Source: JBGTGT01 sp051439375
GTDB taxonomy: Bacteria > Cyanobacteriota > Cyanobacteriia > Cyanobacteriales > Microcystaceae
Direction: 5' to 3'
Length of the DNA: 64,000 nucleotides
Assembly: GCA_051439375.1 (NCBI GenBank)
Contig: JBFRWB010000015.1
Location: 8,863-72,862, forward strand
This document shows positions 33,593 to 42,505 of this stretch, in pieces; the stretch's first letter is position 1, and the number at the start of each line of letters is the position of its first letter. Under the pieces are notes generated by a model. It worked only from the letters and a program-made list of their open reading frames with translations. It was not told the origin of the DNA and searched no databases. The position numbers and the translations under genes were made by a program.

Positions 33593-34141
33593 ATGACTAA
33601 GGCAAAGCTACTACAGCCTGATCTCGTTTTAGGAGATACCATTGTTCATTTAACCCCTGCCATCTTACGCCACTATCACCTTCAAGGGTTAGTGTTAGAC
33701 GTAGATGAAACCCTTGTTCCGATTAAGGAAATCTCTGTCACCACTGAATTAAAGAGATGGGTTGAGCAAATTCGGAGTCATGCAGCTATCTGGCTGGTGA
33801 GTAACAATATTAGCGGCTATCGTATCGGAAAAATTGCTGATTCTTTAAATTTACCTTACTTTTCTGGGGCGGGAAAACCCTCACGACGCAAACTGCGTCA
33901 GGCGATTTATGGGATGAATTTACCCGTATCTAGGGTAGCGATGGTAGGAGATAGGCTATTTACCGATATTTTAGCGGGAAATCGCATGGGAATGTTCACT
34001 ATACTTGTTGAACCGATGATTGACTCTACTAAAGCCGTTCGTACTTATCCAATTCGTAATGCAGAAGTCTGGATTTCCGAAAAGTTAGGGGTATCTCTTA
34101 ACCATTCACAACATAAATTCACAAAACCAGATAAATTTTAG
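33593..34141 (+). CDS. yqeG: YqeG family HAD-IIIA phosphatase
   Basis: The protein has 182 residues. HAD motif I is VLDVDETLVP with the nucleophile Asp, motif II contains WLVSNN, and motif IV is VAMVGDRLFTDILAGNRMGM. The family is close to the mitochondrial phosphatidylglycerophosphate phosphatase Gep4/PTPMT-like group, which makes a phosphatidylglycerol phosphatase role possible in cyanobacteria; this is family inference. It stands alone on the plus strand. Confidence 0.88.
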   Translation: MTKAKLLQPDLVLGDTIVHLTPAILRHYHLQGLVLDVDETLVPIKEISVTTELKRWVEQIRSHAAIWLVSNNISGYRIGKIADSLNLPYFSGAGKPSRRKLRQAIYGMNLPVSRVAMVGDRLFTDILAGNRMGMFTILVEPMIDSTKAVRTYPIRNAEVWISEKLGVSLNHSQHKFTKPDKF

Positions 34142-34320
34142 CAAGTCTAAATATAAAATTAATCTTAAGAAATGGAACAGTTTGCTTAGGGTGAGCAATA
34201 ATAGCTATCAAGATGAAATGAGGTCAGCAAAGATAAAGACCTTAACCATAAAAAGCCTAGATAAGTCGCTTCTACGCCAGCCGTTAGGGATCTATTCCCT
34301 AAAGCTGGCGCAATTTTTTT
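34142..34320 (+). ncRNA. Possible small RNA ending at a strong terminator (tentative)
   Basis: The terminator at 34275-34320 lies about 135 bases after yqeG with no reading frame between. It may simply close the yqeG transcript, or it may end an independent small RNA. No clear promoter is visible and no known RNA family is recognised, so the ncRNA reading is weak. Confidence 0.25.
34275..34320 (+). terminator. Strong two-part Rho-independent terminator
   Basis: Outer arms cgccagc (34275-34281) and gctggcg (34304-34310), inner arms ttaggga (34284-34290) and tccctaa (34296-34302), then seven T residues at 34314-34320. Confidence 0.9.
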
Positions 34321-34378
34321 GAGGAAGATTACTTTTAAAAATTCTCTTCTGTAAGCTGAAAAAAAATCTCAGAATTCC

Positions 34379-34409
34379 TTGACACTTTTTCCCTAAAAAC
34401 TGCTATCAT
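34379..34409 (+). promoter_or_regulatory. Promoter of tRNA-Gln
   Basis: TTGACA at 34379-34384 and an extended -10 (TGC TATCAT, 34401-34409) with a 19-base spacer. The -10 ends 16 bases before the mature tRNA. Confidence 0.7.
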
Positions 34410-34425
34410 ATTTAGGTACGAATAT

Positions 34426-34497
34426 TGGGGTGTCGCCAAGCGGTAAGGCAGCGGGTTTTGGTCTCGCCATTCCTGGGTTCGAATCCTAGCACCCCAG
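34426..34497 (+). tRNA. trnQ-TTG: tRNA-Gln (anticodon TTG)
   Basis: The 72-base cloverleaf is complete. The acceptor stem is TGGGGTG/CACCCCA with discriminator G. The D arm is GCCAAGCGGTAAGGC. The anticodon stem is gcggg/ctcgc around loop TTTTGGT (anticodon TTG), and the T arm contains GGTTCGAATCC. The 3' CCA is not encoded. Confidence 0.96.
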
Positions 34498-34499
34498 TT

Positions 34500-36056
34500 T
34501 TAGAAAATACTTGATAGGTAGGTAGTTAGGGTATGGGCATCTACCCCCATCTGGGTACGGTCTTTAGCAGCCCTCATACCCGCTTGTGCGTGACACCATG
34601 CAGCCGTACCAACAACTTTTGCTATGTTTTCCGAGGATTGAGCCAGTAGGCCGCCAATTAAGCCCGTTAAAACGTCCCCACTGCCCCCTCTGGCTAAAGC
34701 AGGTGTACTTTCAGGAATCAGCCATGTTTCTTGGGGAGAAGCAATTACAGTTCTTGCACCCTTAAATAAAATAATCCCTTGACTCTGTTGGGCAGCCAGT
34801 TGTACTGCCTGAATTCTATCTTGTTGAGGATTTTCAATATTAGGGAATAAACGTTTAAATTCTCCTAAATGGGGGGTTAAAACAGTATAGTTATCTCTTT
34901 TTTTTAAATCGTTTAGCTTTTGTAATTGAACCAATAAATTTAACCCATCTGCATCTAAGACTAAGGGACAGGGTACATTTAAAATGGATTGAAAAATCTC
35001 TGTTGCATCGAGGGTTAAACCGGGACCACAGGCTATCATATTGTACTGGGAAAAGTCAGCAGTGAGGAAAGGTAATTGGGCGATCGCACCTGTTTCCGTT
35101 TCAGGACAGCCGATAATCAATGCTTCGGGTAACTGCGAGACTAAAATGGGTTTTAATGTTTCAGGAACAGCCATAGAAAGCATTCCTACCCCACTGTATC
35201 TTGCGCCTAACCCGGTTAAGATAGCACCACCTGCATAACGACGAGAACCACAAATAAGGAGTAAATGGCCTTGTTTGTACTTATGGGTGAGGAGGGGACG
35301 GGATAAAGGTAGGGTTTCTTTGGCAATAGTGGGCGTAATTTGTTGAATGGGGGCAGGGTGACCTAAAATAGCGGCTACATCACCGTAAGGGATACCAAAA
35401 TCAATTCTTGTTGTTTTTCCTAAATAGTTTAAGGCTTGATCTTGAAAATATGCCATTTTCCATAACCCTAAACAGAGACTATGGGTTGCTTTTATGGCGA
35501 TTCCTAATACTTCTCCTGTATCTGTGTGCAGTCCTGAAGGAATATCAATGCTAACAGTGGGTATTTGCCATGAATTAACAAGATTAACTGCTTTTGCGAG
35601 TTCTTCTTTTAAGGGGCGGGTAAGATTAAAGCCAAATAAGCCATCAATGATTAAATGGCAAGTTTCTAAGGATTGAATGTTTTTATAGAAGGGAATCCCT
35701 AAATTTTTAGCATATTGAGCGTGTTGTGTGGTTAAGTCTTTTAATTTATCTAAGGGACAATAGACAGAAACTTGATAGCCTTTGAGGTGTAATTCTCTAG
35801 CAATGACTAACCCATCTCCCCCATTGTGGCCGGGTCCTATGATACAGCCAACATGAGGATATTTCTGAACAGAATAGGCATTTTCTAGCCATTGAGCGCA
35901 TAAATTAGCAACTTTTTCCATTAAAGCAGCCACTGGCATTCCAGCAGCAAAGAGACGTTCTTCAATTTGCTGCATTTGTGAGGCGTTAACGATAATTGAA
36001 TCTAAAGTCATCTGCTGAATTTCAAGGAGTTTTACAAAAGTCATTCGGGAGGACAT
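34500..36056 (-). CDS. nnr: Bifunctional NAD(P)HX epimerase / ADP-dependent dehydratase
   Basis: The protein has 518 residues. The N-terminal YjeF-type epimerase domain contains GPGHNGGDGLVIARELHLKG and the conserved Asp in VSIDIPSG. The C-terminal ribokinase-like dehydratase domain contains CGSRRYAGGAILTGLGARYSG, LTPHLGEFKRLF and the phosphate-binding GGSGDVLTGLIGG. Together they repair hydrated NADH and NADPH. An internal ATG (MTLDSIIVNASQM, residue 16) could be the true start. The stop codon lies just three bases past the tRNA on the opposite strand. Confidence 0.94.
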   Translation of the reverse strand: MSSRMTFVKLLEIQQMTLDSIIVNASQMQQIEERLFAAGMPVAALMEKVANLCAQWLENAYSVQKYPHVGCIIGPGHNGGDGLVIARELHLKGYQVSVYCPLDKLKDLTTQHAQYAKNLGIPFYKNIQSLETCHLIIDGLFGFNLTRPLKEELAKAVNLVNSWQIPTVSIDIPSGLHTDTGEVLGIAIKATHSLCLGLWKMAYFQDQALNYLGKTTRIDFGIPYGDVAAILGHPAPIQQITPTIAKETLPLSRPLLTHKYKQGHLLLICGSRRYAGGAILTGLGARYSGVGMLSMAVPETLKPILVSQLPEALIIGCPETETGAIAQLPFLTADFSQYNMIACGPGLTLDATEIFQSILNVPCPLVLDADGLNLLVQLQKLNDLKKRDNYTVLTPHLGEFKRLFPNIENPQQDRIQAVQLAAQQSQGIILFKGARTVIASPQETWLIPESTPALARGGSGDVLTGLIGGLLAQSSENIAKVVGTAAWCHAQAGMRAAKDRTQMGVDAHTLTTYLSSIF

Positions 36057-36127
36057 CTCATCATTCAGCTAGAATGGCAGAGGATTCCTGTCAATAATCC
36101 TGTTTTTATGAATATATCTTTGAAAAA

Positions 36128-36322
36128 TTAGGTTTTGGAGACTAATTTAATCCGTCCTGCATCCATTTCTGACATCAACAACTCCAATGCTTCATAATCT
36201 ACATCAGAAATATAGCCCAGTCGTGTTAACTCCCGATTAATTCCATTCTCAATTTCAGGGGTCAATTGCTTAATATAGAGGGCTTTTTCAACAAGATTAC
36301 GGATGAGGTAGGAAGTTGTCAC
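36128..36322 (-). CDS. Small conserved cyanobacterial protein, 64 residues
   Basis: The sequence MTTSYLIRNLVEKALYIKQL, then TRLGYISDVDYEALELLMSE, looks like a short helical protein found next to varied genes in cyanobacteria. No catalytic motif is visible. The frame and composition support a real gene. A weak hairpin (agccc/gggct, 36509-36525) lies between it and the STAS gene. Confidence 0.7.
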   Translation of the reverse strand: MTTSYLIRNLVEKALYIKQLTPEIENGINRELTRLGYISDVDYEALELLMSEMDAGRIKLVSKT

Positions 36323-36632
36323 AATGGCTTTAGTCCTTTTGCGCTTGACATTTACAAAAATTTAAGTAAATTTAAACAGGTACAGACAAGTCAGGATTTC
36401 TTAGGATTCCCTTGCAGAAACTTAACGTTTATTGTAGGCTATTGGGCAAAACAAGCGAAAGTCCTTGGGCAAGCCCAAGCCTTAAGAAAACATTAAGTTT
36501 TTAAACTCAGCCCATTAGCGGGGCTTTTGCGCCTTCTAAAATCCCTGTTGTTGCTAAACTGCTATTTTTTTACCGATTACTGAGTCGTTCGACCCACAAA
36601 TAAGCCAAATAACTTGATATTAAGGAGTTATC

Positions 36633-36971
36633 ATGACCGAATCTTTATGCAAAATTCTTAAGCCCAGTGGTTATATTACCGCCGCTAATGTAGGTGAATT
36701 TCAAGAACTCCTGACACAAACCCTCAACACTCATCCTCATCAGGAATATTTAATTGATATGGAAAGTGTAGAATTCCTTGATAGTGCAGGGTTAATGGCT
36801 TTAGTCTCTAACTTTAGACTGGCACAAAGTCAAGGAAAGCGAATCAATATTTGCTCTTTAGCCCCTTCTGTCAAAATTATCTTTGAATTGACCCAATTAG
36901 ATAAGGTTATACCCATTTATAAGAATAGGAATAATTTTTTGGTTACTGTTCAGTCTCCTGTGGCAGCATAG
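36633..36971 (+). CDS. STAS-domain anti-sigma factor antagonist-like protein
   Basis: The protein has 112 residues. The STAS core YLIDMESVEFLDSAGLMALVSN has the phosphorylatable Ser51 in the DSAG motif, so it may be controlled by a serine kinase of the RsbW type. A ribosome binding site (aaggag) precedes the ATG. No partner kinase or phosphatase is in the window. Such proteins in cyanobacteria regulate sigma factors or motility and carbon responses. It is convergent with the UspA gene. Confidence 0.9.
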   Translation: MTESLCKILKPSGYITAANVGEFQELLTQTLNTHPHQEYLIDMESVEFLDSAGLMALVSNFRLAQSQGKRINICSLAPSVKIIFELTQLDKVIPIYKNRNNFLVTVQSPVAA

Positions 36972-36987
36972 CTTCTCATCATAACCC

Positions 36988-37479
36988 TTACTTGTTCTCT
37001 GATTGATTCACAATTAAAACTGAACAAGTAGCATGGTGAAAAACGTAATTACTAACACTCCCTAATAGTAATTCTCCAATCCCTGAGAGTCCACGATGAC
37101 CAATGACAATTAGCTCAATTCCTTCTTTTTTAGCCACTTGACAAATGGTTCGCCCCGGGCTGCCTAAGATTTGCTGGTAGCTAACTTTTAAACCCGCCTG
37201 TTGTCCTTTCTGGCATCTTTTATCTAACGTTTCAATCCCTCTATGCTCGAATTCTTCCCACTGTTCTCGCCAGACTTCTAAAGTTAAATCATTACCCTGT
37301 GCGGGGTATAATTGGGGCAAATCAGGGGGAATAGGCAGAGGACTTTCGTTTTCTTCTGATGACAGAACATGAAGTAATAATAAATCACTCTGATGAATCA
37401 TTGCTAAAGAAAGTGCCTTATTAAAGACAGCTTCTCCCATCTCTGACATATCCATTGGGACTAAGATTTTTTGAAACAT
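36988..37479 (-). CDS. Universal stress protein (UspA family)
   Basis: The protein has 163 residues. It begins MFQKILVPMDMSEMGEAVFN, and the ATP-binding signature GHRGLSGIGELLLGSVSNYV (G-x2-G-x9-GS) is complete, so it is of the nucleotide-binding type. It lies ten bases downstream of hisH on the same strand, suggesting an operon with hisH and the HisD-like gene. Confidence 0.92.
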   Translation of the reverse strand: MFQKILVPMDMSEMGEAVFNKALSLAMIHQSDLLLLHVLSSEENESPLPIPPDLPQLYPAQGNDLTLEVWREQWEEFEHRGIETLDKRCQKGQQAGLKVSYQQILGSPGRTICQVAKKEGIELIVIGHRGLSGIGELLLGSVSNYVFHHATCSVLIVNQSENK

Positions 37480-37489
37480 AGCTCTTTGG

Positions 37490-38113
37490 TTATGAAATTA
37501 CATGATTGACAAAATTGGAGAGAATTTGTAATCCTGCACTAGAGGACTTTTCGGGGTGGAATTGTACAGCCATCAGGTTATCACGAGCGATCGCTGCTGT
37601 TACGCTTTGACTACCATGTTTCACTGTGGCAGCCTTAACAGAAGAATCAATGGGATCGACATAATAGGAATGAACAAAGTAAACATAAGGATGATGTGTG
37701 ATATTTTTCCACAATAAAAGCTCAGGTTGGCTAAATTCTAATTGATTCCAGCCCATATGAGGAATCGTTAAATCAGGCTCAGACTGGAAGCGACGTACTT
37801 TTCCTGAAATAATACCCAATCCCGGCTCAATTCCTTCTTCTGACCCTTCAAAGAGAATTTGTAACCCTAAACAGATACCTAAAAAGGGTTTTCCTGCTGT
37901 AATTGCCTGTTTAATTGGTTCTTCTAATCGACGGGAACGTAAATGTTGCACGGCTGGATCAAATGACCCAACCCCCGGTAACACCAAAGCATCAGCTAGG
38001 GCGATATCTTGAGGAGAATCGGTTACTTTTGGGGTTGCACCTGCTTTTTCAAGTCCTTTACAAGCCGAATGCAGATTTCCCATGTCGTAGTCAATAACTG
38101 CTATAAAACCCAT
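37490..38113 (-). CDS. hisH: Imidazole glycerol phosphate synthase glutaminase subunit
   Basis: The protein has 207 residues. The class I glutamine amidotransferase triad is Cys81 (GICLGLQ), His186 and Glu188 (QFHPEKSS). The start IDYDMGNLHSACKGLEKAG is typical of HisH. It supplies ammonia to HisF in histidine synthesis. It lies 39 bases downstream of the HisD-like gene and 10 bases upstream of the UspA gene on the minus strand, so the three probably share a transcript. Confidence 0.94.
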   Translation of the reverse strand: MGFIAVIDYDMGNLHSACKGLEKAGATPKVTDSPQDIALADALVLPGVGSFDPAVQHLRSRRLEEPIKQAITAGKPFLGICLGLQILFEGSEEGIEPGLGIISGKVRRFQSEPDLTIPHMGWNQLEFSQPELLLWKNITHHPYVYFVHSYYVDPIDSSVKAATVKHGSQSVTAAIARDNLMAVQFHPEKSSSAGLQILSNFVNHVIS

Positions 38114-38152
38114 ATTATGTCAAATCCGTAACTCTCATTTAATATTTTAACC

Positions 38153-39433
38153 TTACTTTTCTGTCCGTCGTCGAATTGTTTCCTCTTTGGTTAATAGTCC
38201 TTCTGCTTGGGCTAATAATTGTAGAGTATGGGATAACTTTTGCAGTGCATCTGGGGAATATTGAATTAAGTTAGTCGGTTTTAAGAATGTTTCCACACTA
38301 ACGGTTGAACCAAATCGCATCGAACCTGATAAGGGATAAACAAGAGAAGATCCGCCCAAATAATCCCCTGTTGCTTTTGGCGTATGATGTCCTAGAAAAA
38401 TTGCGCCAACCCGATCAATTTGTTCTAACCAGTCCCACGGTTCTGCGATCGCTAATAATAAAAAGTAAGGTTCAATCTCTTTAGCTAATTTAATCCCTTC
38501 TGCTAGAGAATCAACGACGATAATTAAGCCATAGTGAGCCAGTGCTTTTTCTGTCAAAATACTGGATGGAGAATCCTGTAATTGCTCTTGTACCTGTTGT
38601 TGTACATCTTGTGCTAAGGTATAGGTGTCTGTCACTAAAAGTATTGCACTTGTGGGATACTGCTCTGCGTGAGCGACTAAATCCGCAGCTAATTGGTGTT
38701 TATCGGCTGTTTTATCGGCAATAATCAACCAATCAGTATTTTTCATCGGGTTATCGATTCTCACTGTTCCATTAACTAGCTGTTTGGCCAGTGTCACCTC
38801 CCAGTCTCCTGCCCCTGTAATCACTTCTACGGGTTTGAGATGGGGAGATCCATAGGCCAAAGTAGCGATCGCCGCCGCCCCACCAATTTGATAAATTTCT
38901 TCAATTCCTACTTCTTGCGCTGCCACCAGCACTGCGTGATAATGACTACGTTTACTATCCAATGGTGTGACCATCACCCGTTGAGGAACTTTAGCCACCT
39001 GTGCTGGGATCGCTTGGGTTAATAAAGCACCTAAATTTTCGACGTAAAATCCTGCCCGTTGGACAGGTGTGTATTTTTTTCCCAACACAACTTCATTTTT
39101 GTCAAAATGCACCCAATTCTTCGGAATTCTTTGTTGATAAAATACTTCTAACTGACGACAACAGGTTCGTAACGCATCTAGTAACCCAGTAGGAATTTTC
39201 TGGTAGGCCCTATCTAATTCTGTTCCACTAATTCGTACAGGATTAACGTTAGGAGTGGTCTCTTTTTCGCTACTTTCTTGGATATTTAGTAAAATTTTTT
39301 GAACTTTAGCAGTTTTTGACCGCAACCCTGCTTCATAAGCCACATCTACCGATTGACGCTTATGTTGGGTACGAATTCGCTTTATTTCCGCCTGTACATC
39401 CCTCGGCTGAGTGATAATCCGTAACATGGCCAC
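38153..39433 (-). CDS. HisD paralogue (histidinol dehydrogenase fold) with lost active site
   Basis: The protein has 426 residues, near the normal HisD length, and aligns over most of the family (IGGAAAIATLAYGS, ITGAGDWEVTLAKQ, LIIAD, TPKATGDYLGG). Key residues are replaced. The catalytic Glu-His in the YxPEHL motif is EIEPYFLL (319-326). The zinc ligands of the QAEH motif become HAEQ (255-258). The C-terminal AH ligand region reads TKEET (415-419). The NAD-site motif GPGN reads GAGD. Only the Asp of GDY (357) is kept. A dehydrogenase reaction is therefore unlikely. It sits with hisH and uspA, which may point to a regulatory or structural role. A functional hisD is presumably elsewhere. Confidence 0.85.
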   Translation of the reverse strand: MAMLRIITQPRDVQAEIKRIRTQHKRQSVDVAYEAGLRSKTAKVQKILLNIQESSEKETTPNVNPVRISGTELDRAYQKIPTGLLDALRTCCRQLEVFYQQRIPKNWVHFDKNEVVLGKKYTPVQRAGFYVENLGALLTQAIPAQVAKVPQRVMVTPLDSKRSHYHAVLVAAQEVGIEEIYQIGGAAAIATLAYGSPHLKPVEVITGAGDWEVTLAKQLVNGTVRIDNPMKNTDWLIIADKTADKHQLAADLVAHAEQYPTSAILLVTDTYTLAQDVQQQVQEQLQDSPSSILTEKALAHYGLIIVVDSLAEGIKLAKEIEPYFLLLAIAEPWDWLEQIDRVGAIFLGHHTPKATGDYLGGSSLVYPLSGSMRFGSTVSVETFLKPTNLIQYSPDALQKLSHTLQLLAQAEGLLTKEETIRRRTEK

Positions 39434-40351
39434 TCCATGATCCCAAACATTGGCAAAGGGTCATGTCATTCAACCCTTCCCTATAGCTTAACTTGGATTT
39501 AATGAGAAGTGGAGAAAGATAGGTGTCGATGTGGATTGACGATTTTTTGAGTACAAGTGATTTAATATATTGATGCCTTAATCTCAAAATGTTTTGGGGA
39601 TGGTTGGTAGGGAAGGTAACTGAGACATATTAGGACGTTTGTTTCTTGTTGAAGTCTTTCTCACCCTTCTAGTTGAGGAAGTCAAAGCGGACAAAATTTC
39701 TTTTCTGTATTCTATGGGAATCACGATGTGAGGTTCGGAAAAAAGTAACAAAGAAGATTTATCCATCGTTAGTTAAAGGGAAGTGTCAATAGTGGCATTT
39801 TAGGGGTTTTTGATGCTAAATATCCTGATTGAGTTCACATGATGATGTGATTATCCGCACTGAAATCAGCACCCTTTGTGGCGTTTAATAATGATTAGGC
39901 TTGTTCTTCTGTCCAAAGGGTCAATAAAAAAGAGGTTTCCACCAAAAAACAATTTAAAGATGCCCGTTGACAAACATAGAAAGCATGAAAAGCGTGTTCC
40001 CGAAATTGCTGGGGAAAATCTTTTCTTCTGACGAACTTTCTCTCAAAAAGTACCGCTTTGGATTGTTCCTTAATGGCTTGGTAATTAATCTGATTTTGTT
40101 CAATTTTTTCTGATGTGTAAATTTTCATTGGGTTAACAATTAAATAGATATTTTTTAAAGAACCGATTAACTTTAATTATCTGAATTTTTCGTAACTTAT
40201 GTCAGTGATCCTACAAGCAAAAACAAGTGACTAAAATCATGTTTTTTTGTGACAATTATCAATTTATCGTCTTCACACTCTTAGATTGTTATTATTGATC
40301 TAAGTCCTAATTTTTTGTGATCTATATCATTGATTGATAAACTAATTCGAC
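39434..40351. other. 918-base region of low coding content
   Basis: The left part presumably holds the promoter of the HisD-like gene on the minus strand. The only reading frames are short minus-strand ones at 39584-39766 (60 codons, not supported) and 39895-40128 (listed as doubtful). No RNA gene or repeat array is recognised. Confidence 0.6.
39895..40128 (-). CDS. Doubtful small hypothetical protein, 77 residues
   Basis: The ATG at 40128 opens a frame reading MKIYTSEKIEQNQINYQAIK with a mixed polar body (FPQQFREHAFHAFYVCQRAS) and a hydrophobic end. No ribosome binding site or family is recognised. It is kept because it is the longest frame in a 900-base gap. Confidence 0.35.
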   Translation of the reverse strand: MKIYTSEKIEQNQINYQAIKEQSKAVLFERKFVRRKDFPQQFREHAFHAFYVCQRASLNCFLVETSFLLTLWTEEQA

Positions 40352-41500
40352 CTATTGTTCTAAGCGACGACTGAACTGGGACATAGCTGAACAAAAACAC
40401 CAATAAATAGCTGCTATAAATAAATAGACTTCTGCATACTGACCAATGTATTTTGGATTAGCCAAAATCGATTGAGAAATACCTAATAAATCCACTAACC
40501 CAACAATGGCTAACAGCGAAGTATCTTTAAATAAACTGATAAATTGTCCAACAATAGAAGGAATCACAACCCGTATTGCTTGGGGTAAAATAACTAATCC
40601 TAAGATGAAAACGGGATTTAATCCTAATGCTTTAGCGGCTTCAGTTTGACCGCGAGGAATGGATTGTAACCCGCCTCTAATATTTTCTGCTAGATAAGCA
40701 GATGCAAAGATCGTAAATCCTGCGATCGCACGAATAACCCGATCAGGACGTGCATTGATGGGTAGAATTAACGGTAACATGACCTGCGCCATAAAGAGAA
40801 TTCCAATTAGTGGTAAACCGCGAATAATTTCGATATAAGCGATGGATAACCAACGAATCACAGGAAGATCACTTTGTCTTCCTAATGCTAAGAGAATACC
40901 AAAGGGGAAGGATAAAACGATGCTAACACTGGCGACAAGAAGAGTTAAGATTAAGCCACTTAATTGATCTATTTGTATCGGTTTTAAGATTCCCCATCCT
41001 AATAATAACCAGAGACAACTAATAAAGGTTAATAGCCAAATGAAGGGTAGCCATTTTCCGAATATAAATCCTTTTCTTTTTAACGCTTTCCCACTATAAG
41101 CCAGTAAAATTAAGAGAATAATTGTAATGAATAAAATTAACCTCGAAATAAATCCAACCGTAAACGATAAAATAATAATAACGGCTGCAAGATTGCCGAC
41201 AATAAACAAATTTGTTTTGCTCAGTAAAGGCATTTTCTCTTCTAAAATTCCCCAAGATAACCCTAAAACACTAATGATTATAATTAAGGTACTCCAAGGT
41301 CGCCAAAGTTGATCACTGGGGTAGAAACCCACCCAAAATAGTTTTAGATTAGCAGTAATAACGGTCCATTGTGCAGCATCACTAATTGCCCATTTTAAAA
41401 AGGATGATCCTAACCAATAGATCATTCCTAAACTGATAAGGGTTAAAAAAGTATTAAACCAGTTACTAAAAAGATTTTTTTTCAGCCAATTAAGTATCAT
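40352..41500 (-). CDS. Polar amino acid ABC transporter permease (BztC/NatH-like)
   Basis: The protein has 382 residues with about eight hydrophobic segments. The C-terminal half carries the polar-amino-acid permease domain (LSGLILTLLVASVSIVLSFPFGILLALGR) and the ATPase-contacting EAA loop ENIRGGLQSIPRGQTEAAKALGLNP. The long N-terminal extension (about 190 residues) is that of the AapM/BztC/NatH type, one of two permeases in acidic/neutral amino acid importers. Its partner permease, ATPase and binding protein are not adjacent, so it is an orphan or works with subunits encoded elsewhere. A binding-protein gene occurs 18 kb away at 59036. Confidence 0.88.
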   Translation of the reverse strand: MILNWLKKNLFSNWFNTFLTLISLGMIYWLGSSFLKWAISDAAQWTVITANLKLFWVGFYPSDQLWRPWSTLIIIISVLGLSWGILEEKMPLLSKTNLFIVGNLAAVIIILSFTVGFISRLILFITIILLILLAYSGKALKRKGFIFGKWLPFIWLLTFISCLWLLLGWGILKPIQIDQLSGLILTLLVASVSIVLSFPFGILLALGRQSDLPVIRWLSIAYIEIIRGLPLIGILFMAQVMLPLILPINARPDRVIRAIAGFTIFASAYLAENIRGGLQSIPRGQTEAAKALGLNPVFILGLVILPQAIRVVIPSIVGQFISLFKDTSLLAIVGLVDLLGISQSILANPKYIGQYAEVYLFIAAIYWCFCSAMSQFSRRLEQ

Positions 41501-41736
41501 GGGTCATCATTGTCTCCTTTCAAGCCAAGACTTTATTCTAGTCTATAATGAGGGGACAGTTATACTAAACTGGGTATAAGTTGGAAACAATCGTTTATGA
41601 GGACATCAGAATCATACTGACAATTGAAAAACTGGCTTCAGTCCTATCTTTTATCTCTCTTAATCGTATATTCTAGAACCCAAGAAGCGTAAAATTCGCT
41701 CTCCCAATCCACTAATCTTTTTCGGAGGATTATTTG

Positions 41737-42114
41737 ATGAAAAAACGATTAATTACCTCATTTAACCTAATTGGCTTAACCTTACTGACGCTTTCTCCCT
41801 TATCGGCTCAAATGGTTAAGCAAGGCGATGTAACAGTTCCCCTGTCAACCAATCCGAATGGGACTTTTGCAGATTACAAAAAAGAGTGCTTAAATAGTGT
41901 TAAGCAAAATCCTGTTCTTGCTGAATTTGCAACAGAAATGTGTAACTGCACTATCTCAGAATATCAAAAGGAATATTCCCTTGCAGAATTTCGTACTTTA
42001 GTGCGTAAGTCGCAACCTAACCCTCAAGGAATTCGTTCTCCTGAAGCAGAAACTGCGTGGAAAACCCTTATGGCTGTTGGTGAAGACTGCGCTGCTGAAA
42101 TTGTATTTGAGTAA
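41737..42114 (+). CDS. Small exported protein with four cysteines
   Basis: The ATG at 41737 has a ribosome binding site (cggagg) about eight bases upstream. The 125-residue product begins with a signal peptide (LITSFNLIGLTLLTLSPLSAQ). The mature part has Cys residues in KKEC, EMCNC and EDC, suitable for two disulfides. The family is not recognised. The small MshEN-like gene follows 42 bases later and may be cotranscribed. Confidence 0.75.
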   Translation: MKKRLITSFNLIGLTLLTLSPLSAQMVKQGDVTVPLSTNPNGTFADYKKECLNSVKQNPVLAEFATEMCNCTISEYQKEYSLAEFRTLVRKSQPNPQGIRSPEAETAWKTLMAVGEDCAAEIVFE

Positions 42115-42156
42115 ATTTTGCGAAACCCTCATCATCTTTGCTGAAGTAATGCTTAG

Positions 42157-42396
42157 ATGGAACAAGTTCCCTTGGTTGAAATTATGGAGTCCCCAATTAT
42201 GCGATTAGGACAAATCCTTCTTCAAAAAAAATGGATATCTTCCAATCAGTTGAAACAAACGATTGATATTCAAAAAACTAAACAGGAAAAATTAGGAACA
42301 ATATTAGTTAATAAAGGATACATTGCCAATGAACAATTAAGTTTAGCACTGCAAGAGCAGTATTGGCGAAATAACGGCTTTTGGGTCATTGATTAA
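42157..42396 (+). CDS. Free-standing MshEN-type (GspE N-terminal) domain, 79 residues
   Basis: The sequence RLGQILLQKKWISSNQLKQT and later KLGTILVNKGYIANEQLSLALQEQYW has the two-part RLGxxL...LGxxL pattern of MshEN domains, found at the N-terminus of type II secretion and type IV pilus ATPases, where many bind cyclic di-GMP. Here it is alone, without an ATPase domain. A role as a small c-di-GMP or pilus adaptor is inference; ligand residues cannot be verified by eye. Confidence 0.75.
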   Translation: MEQVPLVEIMESPIMRLGQILLQKKWISSNQLKQTIDIQKTKQEKLGTILVNKGYIANEQLSLALQEQYWRNNGFWVID

Positions 42397-42450
42397 TAAT
42401 TTATAACGTTAACGGGTGAGTAAAGCGCAAATCACAACTTAGTCTTATCA

Positions 42451-42483
42451 TCAATTAAGGTGGGCAATGCTCACCTTAATTGA
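42451..42483. terminator. Bidirectional terminator-like hairpin
   Basis: Perfect 12-base arms (tcaattaaggtg at 42451-42462 and caccttaattga at 42472-42483) with a nine-base loop, between two convergent genes. T-rich sequence on either side is modest. Confidence 0.75.
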
Positions 42484-42505
42484 TCTGTTTGGCTGTTCCT
42501 AATTT

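Noticed and set aside
39584..39766. Minus-strand 60-codon frame in the gap upstream of the HisD-like gene
   Set aside because: There is no ribosome binding site, no domain and the composition is ambiguous; it could be real, but the evidence is too thin to list.
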